Source of the DNA: JAZKHT01 sp040385245
GTDB taxonomy: Bacteria > Pseudomonadota > Alphaproteobacteria > Rhodobacterales > Rhodobacteraceae
Direction of reading: 5' to 3'
DNA length: 34,654 nucleotides
Assembly (NCBI GenBank): GCA_040385245.1
Contig: JAZKHT010000015.1
Location: 1-34,654, forward strand
How positions within the stretch are numbered: the stretch's first letter is position 1; the number at the start of each line of letters is the position of its first letter. The notes under the pieces are model-generated. The model was given only the letters and a program-made list of their open reading frames with translations. It did no database searches and was not told the origin of the DNA. The translations under genes were made by a program, and so were the position numbers. This document shows, in pieces, positions 1 to 6,005 of this stretch.

Positions 1-71
1 CCCGCACCCCCCTGGCCTATCTGATCCAGCCCTTCACCGACTACTTCCAAGCCGCCTTCCGCGAAAGTTGA
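1..71 (+). CDS. Type I secretion periplasmic adaptor (HlyD family), C-terminal end only
   Basis: The window opens inside a plus-strand reading frame (first full codon at 3) that ends at TGA 69-71. The 22 visible residues run RTPLAYLIQPFTDYFQ and on to a final RES. This tail (TPLxYLxxPxTDYFxxAFRE) is typical of HlyD-family membrane fusion proteins of type I secretion systems, which link the inner-membrane ABC exporter to the outer-membrane channel. The frame converges with a large RTX protein, the classic substrate of such exporters, so the two probably belong to one secretion locus. The assignment rests on a short tail and its context; the rest of the gene lies left of the window. Confidence 0.7.
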   Translation, partial: RTPLAYLIQPFTDYFQAAFRES

Positions 72-286
72 CGGGTGAGGATGGTTGCAATGGAAGTTGA
101 CCGACCCGCATGGGCCAGTCCAACCCCAAAGCTGTGCGCCGAGCAGGGCTTTGGCCGTCCTGACCATGCCCGGCACTGTTGATCTGCAGTCGAAAGCGGC
201 AGCTTTTCGTTGAAGGTAACGGCGCAGAAAGATGGGACACCATGGCCTCCCGTGTTCCAGCCCCTCATTCGGGGGACGTGACGCGG

Positions 287-2410
287 TCAGAACAGGAAGT
301 CGGTTGGCGTGACTGCTCTTGTGACATAGATTGCGAGGTCGGCCGTGCCGTCATTGTTGGTGTCGCCAAAGATGTAGCCGCTGCTCATCCACAGCGAGGC
401 AACGCCGGCGGCGGACGATCCGTAGACAAAGGCCTGATTGCCCGTCACAAAGGTATCGGCATCGATCGCCGAAAGGTCGATCTTGTCTATCCCGGTCTGG
501 AAATCCAGCAGCTTGTCGCTTTTGGCGCGCGCAGTGTCAGACGCCAACAGGAAGACAAACACGTCCGCCCCCGCCCCTCCGGTCATCCTGTCCTGTCCAG
601 CACCGCCGTCAATCCGGTCATTCCCTGCGTCGCCGTAGAGCAGGTCGTTGCCCGCCTCGCCCAGCAAGGTATCGTTGCCGTCCTTGGCGATCAGCCTGTC
701 AGCCCCTGCCATGCCCTTCAGGATGTTGGCAGCGGCATTGCCGATGATCATGTCGGCGTTCAGGTTTCCGGTCCCGTTGATCGCGGCCGTACCGGTCAGT
801 TCGAGTTTTTCGACATCAGCCGACATCGTGAAGCTTGCCTGCGACCGCACCGTGTCAAAACCCGCCAGTCCTGCCACGACGGTGGTGCTGCTGGACACGT
901 TGAACATGTCGTTGCCCGCAGTGCCGACAAGTTCCAGCACAACCGGTTCCGGGGTGACGCTGACAGTATCTCGCGTGCCAGCGCCACTGAACACTTCGTT
1001 GACCGCTGACAGCGCCTTGACCGACATGTCGCGCAGATCAATCACCTTGTCGTCGAAGACCAGCCACTCGACTGCCGAAACCAGATCAATCGACTGATCG
1101 CCCACCCTGTCGCAGACTTCATAGGAGCCGTCACCCTTGGCCGTGATCGTGAAGTTCGCATAATTGCCGGAATAATCGACGATATCCTCGCCCGCCATGC
1201 CGTTCAGCGTGTCTCTGCCCGATCCTCCGATCAGCATGTCATTGCCTGCACCGCCCGTCAGGCGGTCATTCCCGCCCTTGCCGTCCAGCCACGCGCCATT
1301 GTCATAGCCGGTCACCACATCATCCAGCCGGGTGCCGACCACCGTCCCGAAGGTGACCTTGTTGGCATCGGCATCCGTCACTGACCCGTAATTCGTGCCT
1401 TCCGTGTTGACGAAAAGCGTTTTTGCGATGATGTCGGAGTTCGCGTCGCGGATCGATTTGTCGACCATCACCACGTTGTCATGGTCACGCCCGCCGTGAA
1501 AGTTGATGTCACGGTCGGTTTGCGCCACATGCACAAAGTTACCGGCGGCCGAGGTCCACGAGGCGAACAGCACCGAATGGCGCATGTCCATGTCGCTGAG
1601 GTTGGTAAAGCTGCTGTCATAAACATCGCGGATCTGCAGGCCATAGCCGTTGCCCCCGTCGCCCTTGTTGTGCGACCCGGTCATGGTGATGCTGTCGATC
1701 TTGGCATTCGTGCTGCTGGCCACATTCACCCCCAACGACGGCACGTCATGCGAGGTGATGTCGAACAGGACCAGCCCCGCCGTACCGTCAACCTCGATCA
1801 CAGCGTTGCGGTCATAGGCGGCCAGCGTGTTGGAGAATTTGGACGGATCGGCGGTGGCAAGTCCGTAATCCACCGTGAATCCGCCAACCGTTACGTTTTC
1901 GGCCATGCTGATTTCGGTGACGGTGGTTTCACCGGTGGTGAAGTCGAAATGCACCCCCGTCGACAGGGTGATCGTCGGGCCGTCAACTGCCACGACCTTC
2001 GCAATCGACGTGCGCAGGGCCACGTCGGTGTTGGCCCATGTGGTATCCCTGATTTCCGCGTAAAACGCTGCGGTGCTTTCGCGGGACAGATAGACGTAAT
2101 CGCCCGCCACAAAACCGTGCGTGCCCGACAACGTCATCACCGTGCTGCCCTCTGCCATGTCCTTGCCAAGCGTATAGGCACCCTTCTTGATGCCGCTGCC
2201 AATCTGGAACGCCTCTTCTCCCAGACTGGACGGCACATCGATAAAGGTGTTGCCCGACCCCGCCCCGACGATCGAGATGTCGTCTCGGTCCACCACGATC
2301 GTGCGGTCAAACATGTAATGGCCCGCTTCGAGTTGCAGCGTCGTTCCGGCAGCGGCCGTGTCGATCAGCTTTTGCAGCTCTGCTGCCGTTGTGCCAAGAT
2401 TGATGATCAC
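287..2410 (-). CDS. RTX calcium-binding protein with parallel-beta-helix N-terminus, putative type I secretion substrate
   Basis: A 707-aa protein with no N-terminal signal peptide, as expected for type I export. Residues 1-340 look like a right-handed parallel beta helix of the pectate lyase / mannuronan C5-epimerase type: the LIDTAAAGTTLQLEAG opening, IVGAGSGNTFID, and the HGGRDHDNVV turn near 306-314. Glycine-aspartate RTX nonapeptides occur at about 377-410 and 566-616 (for example GGAGNDMLIGG and GDAGNDRIDGGAG) and bind Ca2+ outside the cell. Residues 617-707 resemble the serralysin-type C-terminal secretion domain (FVFLLASD, DFQTGIDKIDLSAID) and end in the hydrophobic DFLF. The start is GTG at 2410, with GGAGG seven bases before it and a GTGA overlap with the small ORF upstream. 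A polysaccharide-modifying or adhesive role is inferred; no catalytic residues could be fixed by eye. Confidence 0.9.
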   Translation of the reverse strand: MIINLGTTAAELQKLIDTAAAGTTLQLEAGHYMFDRTIVVDRDDISIVGAGSGNTFIDVPSSLGEEAFQIGSGIKKGAYTLGKDMAEGSTVMTLSGTHGFVAGDYVYLSRESTAAFYAEIRDTTWANTDVALRTSIAKVVAVDGPTITLSTGVHFDFTTGETTVTEISMAENVTVGGFTVDYGLATADPSKFSNTLAAYDRNAVIEVDGTAGLVLFDITSHDVPSLGVNVASSTNAKIDSITMTGSHNKGDGGNGYGLQIRDVYDSSFTNLSDMDMRHSVLFASWTSAAGNFVHVAQTDRDINFHGGRDHDNVVMVDKSIRDANSDIIAKTLFVNTEGTNYGSVTDADANKVTFGTVVGTRLDDVVTGYDNGAWLDGKGGNDRLTGGAGNDMLIGGSGRDTLNGMAGEDIVDYSGNYANFTITAKGDGSYEVCDRVGDQSIDLVSAVEWLVFDDKVIDLRDMSVKALSAVNEVFSGAGTRDTVSVTPEPVVLELVGTAGNDMFNVSSSTTVVAGLAGFDTVRSQASFTMSADVEKLELTGTAAINGTGNLNADMIIGNAAANILKGMAGADRLIAKDGNDTLLGEAGNDLLYGDAGNDRIDGGAGQDRMTGGAGADVFVFLLASDTARAKSDKLLDFQTGIDKIDLSAIDADTFVTGNQAFVYGSSAAGVASLWMSSGYIFGDTNNDGTADLAIYVTRAVTPTDFLF

Positions 2411-2745
2411 GACTTGGCCTCCGCAACTGACGTCGTCTGGATCGTTGAAAGCCTTGCGGTTTCCACGCTGGTTGTCGTTGCCGGTGCGGCGGGCACGGTC
2501 GCAACGGGCGCACCTTGGGCATTCGCGGGCACGGTGGTAGCACGCGTCCGGGATGTGGTGGTTCCGACATGTGACTGTCCCGTTCTGGCCCGGTCAAAGA
2601 CGGGGAACAGCGCCGAAACCGACAGATGAAAGCACGGCAGGCCGAGGGGTTCGGTCAGCGGACCCCACAATTGGAATTCTGCGATAAATCCGTCGGGGTA
2701 GGACAGACCGGGCGATATCGCCACGGAAGAAGTTTTCGATGACAC
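2407..2745 (-). CDS. Small hypothetical protein translationally coupled to the RTX gene
   Basis: A 112-aa reading frame from GTG at 2745 to a TGA that overlaps the GTG start of the RTX gene (GTGA). An AGGA motif lies about eight bases before the start. The first half (YPDGFIAEFQLWGPLTEP, then LGLPCFHLSVSALFPVFDR) has ordinary amino-acid use with G/C-rich third positions. The second half is a Thr/Ala/Val-rich low-complexity tail (about residues 66-112). No family is recognised. The coupling, the ribosome-binding site and the codon use favour a real gene; the lack of a known homologue and the low-complexity tail count against it. A role in folding or export of the RTX protein is conceivable from position only. 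In-frame codons continue upstream to 2850, but the region there reads less like protein. Confidence 0.5.
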   Translation of the reverse strand: MSSKTSSVAISPGLSYPDGFIAEFQLWGPLTEPLGLPCFHLSVSALFPVFDRARTGQSHVGTTTSRTRATTVPANAQGAPVATVPAAPATTTSVETARLSTIQTTSVAEAKS

Positions 2746-3178
2746 GGCAATATTCCTGATGCAATTCAAAGGTGCTCTTGACTGAGCATGCGTACACTGG
2801 CCGCCACAGGGCGGCACAAAACGGGCGCGAACCCGGTTCAAGCCCTGCAAGTCGTGTGGGCAAACTCGTCATGTCAGCGCTGGCGGGTGCAGCGTTGATC
2901 GCGGCGCAACGGTCCAGATTCCGGGTGGGGCGGCGGGGGTCCTGCGGGCCTTGCGTACAACAAGAATTATAGGGACTGGGTAGGGAACAAACGCTCATTC
3001 GGCGCGTTGCCAACCTTGATCAACAGTTTAAGGCGGCATTAAGGCCCGGATAAGTTCTCGGGGCAAATCGCGCTCATCACCGCAGGCTGCGGTGTCACGT
3101 TGGTCGGCCATGAACCGGCGCCGCGCGGCCTGCATCATCAGGGGGGGCGACGTAAGGCACGCGATTGTATGGGGAGTT
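2746..3178. other. Intergenic region between tRNA-Gly and the RTX operon
   Basis: About 430 bases without a convincing gene. It should hold the promoter and 5' leader of the minus-strand RTX operon. The only distinct element seen is the TTAA-N7-TTAA box at 3028-3042. Short frames here look like noise: poor codon use, no ribosome-binding sites. Confidence 0.6.
3028..3042. promoter_or_regulatory. Candidate CtrA binding site (TTAA-N7-TTAA)
   Basis: The sequence TTAAGGCGGCATTAA matches the full alphaproteobacterial CtrA consensus TTAA-N7-TTAA exactly. No other copy with seven-base spacing was found when scanning TTAA sites in the window. It lies between tRNA-Gly and the RTX operon, roughly 280 bases upstream of the small coupled ORF, so a leader or a further small transcript would have to lie between. 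CtrA controls motility and other surface traits in Rhodobacteraceae, which would suit an RTX surface protein. The binding is inferred. Confidence 0.45.
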
Positions 3179-3252
3179 TGGAGCGGGTGAGGGGAATCGA
3201 ACCCCCGTATTCAGCTTGGGAAGCTGCTGCTCTGCCATTGAGCTACACCCGC
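3179..3252 (-). tRNA. tRNA-Gly, anticodon CCC
   Basis: The minus strand folds as a complete tRNA. A seven-base-pair acceptor stem joins GCGGGTG (3246-3252) with CACCCGC (3183-3189), followed by discriminator T and an encoded CCA (3179-3181). The anticodon loop TTCCCAA gives CCC. The D-arm carries TAGCTCAATGG and the T-arm GGTTCGATTCC. The sequence closely resembles bacterial tRNA-Gly(CCC). The outermost anticodon-stem pair looks mismatched (G-A), the only oddity seen. Confidence 0.97.
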
Positions 3253-3286
3253 GTGGGGCTTGAGGTAAGCCAACCAACCTGCCGCG

Positions 3287-3832
3287 TCAAGCGGGGGCTT
3301 GTGCGAAAAGGCGGGCCGCCGCGGTGCAGGCGGCGGCATCCATCCACACCTCGCCCCGCGCATCACCGATCCCGTGCACGGCACCGCCCCAGACCATGCC
3401 CAGCCAGTCGCCCGACCGGCGCAGGGCGGCCTCGGGCAGGTCGGCCACGGTTGGATCGGGGTCGGCACGGGTGGTGATCAGCCACAAGCGTTTGGTTTTG
3501 ATGATGTTTGCGAAATCCAGACCGGGCGTGTCCAGCCAGCCCGACCAGTGATCCAGCAGCAGTTTCGCCGGGGCCGGCAGGGCATACCAATAGACCGGGG
3601 CCACAAAGACGATCTCGGTCGCCCAGCCCGTCGCGGTCCAGATCCGGGAAAGTGCGCCATCGGGCGGTGGGGTGCCCGCAGGGCGCAAGTCGCAAAAGGG
3701 CGGCAGGGAAGGGGTCGTCAGGTCGATCCAGACTTGCGCATCCGCCGCGATTTGCGCCGCGGCCAGACGGGCCAGCGTGACGGTGTTCCCGTCAGGGCGG
3801 GCGGATGAAGACAGGAACAGGAACCGGCGCAT
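3287..3832 (-). CDS. Flavodoxin-fold NAD(P)H-dependent FMN reductase / oxidoreductase
   Basis: A 181-aa protein beginning MRRFLFLSSSARPDGNT. The SSSARPDGNT segment is the phosphate-binding loop of flavodoxin-like, NADPH-dependent FMN reductases. The later stretch FVAPVYWYALPAPAKLLLDH corresponds to the P-x-YW-xx-P-A-xx-K segment next to the flavin ring in the same superfamily. It would be a soluble cytosolic flavoprotein passing electrons from NAD(P)H to a quinone or other acceptor; the substrate cannot be read. The frame stays open upstream to 3898, but the chosen ATG gives the normal N-terminal beta strand. It stands alone between tRNA-Gly and a terminator, with only a weak ribosome-binding site. 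Confidence 0.85.
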   Translation of the reverse strand: MRRFLFLSSSARPDGNTVTLARLAAAQIAADAQVWIDLTTPSLPPFCDLRPAGTPPPDGALSRIWTATGWATEIVFVAPVYWYALPAPAKLLLDHWSGWLDTPGLDFANIIKTKRLWLITTRADPDPTVADLPEAALRRSGDWLGMVWGGAVHGIGDARGEVWMDAAACTAAARLFAQAPA

Positions 3833-3889
3833 CGGCAATAGGAATCGCCAAATGCAGCAAAAGGCAAGGGGCGCACGGCCCGCCATACA

Positions 3890-3919
3890 AAAGGGCACCC
3901 GGGGGATCGGGTGCCCTTT
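3890..3919 (-). terminator. Rho-independent terminator after the fasciclin gene
   Basis: Perfect 12-base arms AAAGGGCACCCG (3890-3901) and CGGGTGCCCTTT (3908-3919) enclose a six-base loop. On the minus strand the 3' arm runs into TTTTG. It lies 113 bases beyond the fasciclin stop codon and before the promoter region of the flavodoxin-fold gene. Confidence 0.8.
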
Positions 3920-4032
3920 CTAGATCCCGCAGCCAAATGTGGGGACAGTGGGTGCGGCCTGCGGGATTTTTGGCCAGTTACATGGGGCGGCGGGCGGCTG
4001 GTGACGCAACCCCCCGCCGCTGTCTGCAGCCC

Positions 4033-4593
4033 TTAAGAGGCGGGCAGCAGAACCGTGTCGATGACGTGGATCACGCCGTTCGACTGTTTGACGTCCGCGA
4101 TGGTGACGGTCGCGACATTGCCTTGACCGTCCTTGATCTGGATGGCGTCGCCGTCCATCATCGCAGTGAACTCGCAGCCGCCCACGGTTTTCACCGGGTG
4201 CATCCCGCCATCATCGGCCACCATCTTGTTGATGGCCTCTGACATCGCTTCGGCGGCGACGACGTGGCAGGTCAGGATCTTGGTCAGCTGATCCTTGTTT
4301 TCGGGCTTCAGCAGGGTTTCAACCGTGCCTGCGGGCAACTTGGCAAAGGCGTCGTTCGTCGGGGCAAAGACGGTGAATGGACCGGTCCCCTGCAACGTCT
4401 CGACCAGACCGGCGGCCTGCACGGCGGCGACCAGTGTGGTGTGGTCGGCAGAGTTCACCGCGTTTTCGATGATGTTCTTGTCGGCAAACATCGCCGCACC
4501 ACCCACCATCGGGTTTTCGGCGCTGTGGCTTTCGGCAAGGGCAAATCCGGCGGTCAGGGCAAGAATGGCGGTGGCCATGGATAGGGTTTTCAT
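4033..4593 (-). CDS. Secreted fasciclin (FAS1) domain protein
   Basis: A 186-aa protein. MKTLSMATAILALTAGFALA is a signal peptide, so the product is periplasmic or extracellular. The rest is one FAS1 domain with its two conserved blocks: H1 as GPFTVFAPTNDAFAKLP and H2 as GVIHVIDTVLLP at the end. FAS1 domains mediate adhesion or ligand binding. Two cysteines (LTCHVV and GGCEF) could form a disulfide. The start ATG has GGAG seven bases upstream; the longer frame to 4626 has no such site. Its place directly beside an ECF sigma factor and a RskA-type anti-sigma factor mirrors mycobacterial SigK-RskA, whose targets MPT70 and MPT83 are also FAS1 proteins, so it is probably the main target of this sigma factor. 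Confidence 0.93.
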   Translation of the reverse strand: MKTLSMATAILALTAGFALAESHSAENPMVGGAAMFADKNIIENAVNSADHTTLVAAVQAAGLVETLQGTGPFTVFAPTNDAFAKLPAGTVETLLKPENKDQLTKILTCHVVAAEAMSEAINKMVADDGGMHPVKTVGGCEFTAMMDGDAIQIKDGQGNVATVTIADVKQSNGVIHVIDTVLLPAS

Positions 4594-4643
4594 CGTGTCA
4601 CTCCGGTTCAAACGGGGCGGGATCATCCCGCCTCACACCCAAA

Positions 4644-4671
4644 GCTACGAAGGGGGTCGGGGCAAAGTTTC
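4644..4671 (-). promoter_or_regulatory. Candidate ECF-sigma promoter of the fasciclin gene
   Basis: On the minus strand GAAACTTT (4664-4671) is followed by CGTAGC (4644-4649). The AAC core and the CGT core are separated by 17 bases, the usual geometry of ECF-sigma promoters (AAC-N16/17-CGT). The CGT core is about 54 bases before the fasciclin start codon. That the neighbouring sigma factor uses it is an inference. Confidence 0.4.
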
Positions 4672-4723
4672 AGGGGCGCGAAAGTTTTTTCGGATCGGGC
4701 CGCGCCAACGTCCACTGGGCACG

Positions 4724-5377
4724 TCAGATGTCTTGCAGCACACCCGTCACCAGAACCGGGCCGGTGGGCAGTCCGGTGGGCGATCCGCCCGCCGGTTCAA
4801 GCGAGATGGCAAGCACCACACCCGGCACCGGGCTGGGCAACGGCACCGTCACCGCATCCCCCGTCACCAGGCCCAATGATACCGGTGCGGCATCCCCCGC
4901 GATCAGCCAAAGCTGGTGAACCTGCCCCGCCGCCGCCGCGTCGCCTGCAACGCGCGTCAACGTCAGGCCCTCGGCGGCATAGGTCGCGCGGTATTGCAGA
5001 TCGCCGCCTTGGGCCATCAGCGTGGTGCCAAGGGTGGCGTCGGGTGTCACGGGCACGAACATCACCACGGCGATGACCAGCGCGGCCGCTGTCAGCGCGC
5101 CCGCAAACCAGCCGCGCCAGCTGTGCGTCTTTTGTACCGCAGGCGCGCCGAACAGCCGCGCCTCGATCTGCGGCAGCAGGTTGGGGGCGGCCACGGGATC
5201 AAAATCGGCGTTCAGATCGGACAGGCGGTTTTCCCACTGCGCCACGGCGCTGGCGAAATGAAAATCGGATTTGATCCGCGCCTCGGCGGTGATGCGGTCG
5301 GGCAGGGGCAGCACGCCCAAAACATATTCGGCGGCCAGCAGGTCATCGTCTTCGCGCAGCATCGGGGTCAGTGTCAT
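4724..5377 (-). CDS. Anti-sigma factor, RskA family
   Basis: A 217-aa membrane protein starting MTLTPMLREDDD. The N-terminal part has the helical anti-sigma segment (DLLAAEYVLGVLPLPDR), typical of RskA-type anti-sigma factors that lack a zinc site. One membrane helix is visible near residues 91-110 (FAGALTAAALVIAVVMFVPV). The periplasmic C-terminal domain carries the RskA signature around QVHQLWLIAGDAAPVSLG. It should hold the neighbouring ECF sigma factor at the membrane and release it on an envelope or oxidative signal through regulated proteolysis. The ATG at 5377 overlaps the sigma-factor stop (ATGA), so the two are translationally coupled; a start four codons earlier (5389) is possible but less likely. 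Confidence 0.9.
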   Translation of the reverse strand: MTLTPMLREDDDLLAAEYVLGVLPLPDRITAEARIKSDFHFASAVAQWENRLSDLNADFDPVAAPNLLPQIEARLFGAPAVQKTHSWRGWFAGALTAAALVIAVVMFVPVTPDATLGTTLMAQGGDLQYRATYAAEGLTLTRVAGDAAAAGQVHQLWLIAGDAAPVSLGLVTGDAVTVPLPSPVPGVVLAISLEPAGGSPTGLPTGPVLVTGVLQDI

Positions 5378-5928
5378 TGGTCCAGACACTCCTTCAGCTT
5401 CAACAGCGACCGGCGCAACCAGGTGCGCATCGTGTTGATCGGAACGCCATGGCGGGCGGCAAGGTCAATATAGGACAGGCCCGACAGATAGGCCCCACGC
5501 ACGGCCTGCGCCCGGTCGGGTTCCAGCGTGTCAAAGCATTCCCCGATGCGCCGCGCCTCGCCCGCCGCGATCAACTTGCGCTCGGCGGTGGGGCTGTGGT
5601 CGGCGACAAGGTCAAGCGCGTCGTCACCATCGGTCGGCGCATCCGGGCGGGCGCGCAGACGGTCGATGGCATGGTTGCGCGCAATGGCGATAAGCCAGGT
5701 CATGCCCCGGCCTTTGCCCGCGTCAAACCGCGCGGCACGCAACCAGACCCGTGTGTAAACCTCTTGCAGCGCATCTTCTGCCTCGCTTCTCTGTCCCAAG
5801 ATACGCAACAGGACACCCAGAAGTTTCGACGAGGTTGCAGCATATAACGCACGAAAGGCCGCGCGGTCCTGCGCGGCCACATTTTTAAGTAGTTCAGCCA
5901 CCGAATCGTTCGCGCTGTCTTCGGTCAT
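5374..5928 (-). CDS. ECF (group IV) RNA polymerase sigma factor, SigK-like
   Basis: A 184-aa sigma factor with only regions 2 and 4. Region 2 includes the core-binding and -10-recognising stretch SEAEDALQEVYTRVWLRA followed by TWLIAIARNHAIDRLR. Region 4 has the helix-turn-helix around YIDLAARHGVPINTMRTWLR and ends in LLKLKECLDQ. It directs RNA polymerase to a small regulon, probably including the fasciclin gene downstream. The ATGA overlap with a RskA-type anti-sigma gene supports a SigK-like ECF group. On its upstream side the octamer GTGCAACG occurs twice (5959-5966 and 5988-5995), which may be part of an autoregulated promoter. Confidence 0.93.
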   Translation of the reverse strand: MTEDSANDSVAELLKNVAAQDRAAFRALYAATSSKLLGVLLRILGQRSEAEDALQEVYTRVWLRAARFDAGKGRGMTWLIAIARNHAIDRLRARPDAPTDGDDALDLVADHSPTAERKLIAAGEARRIGECFDTLEPDRAQAVRGAYLSGLSYIDLAARHGVPINTMRTWLRRSLLKLKECLDQ

Positions 5929-6005
5929 GCCCGCCCGCTGCCATTGTCGTTAACCAGTGTGCAACGGTCAGGCAAAGGCTGGCAAGGGTGCAACGTTGGT
6001 AAACC

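Noticed and set aside
34..268. Short minus-strand frames between the HlyD end and the RTX gene
   Set aside because: They overlap the HlyD terminus and have no ribosome-binding site. They faintly recall degenerate short frames often seen in Roseobacter intergenic DNA, but nothing could be supported.
3179..3252. Anticodon TCC for tRNA-Gly
   Set aside because: With a standard five-pair stem and seven-base loop, loop TTCCCAA puts CCC at positions 34-36.
4680..4695. CGAAA-GTTTT-TTCG near the fasciclin promoter as a terminator
   Set aside because: The arms are only about five bases, A/T-rich, and there is no GC stem on either strand.
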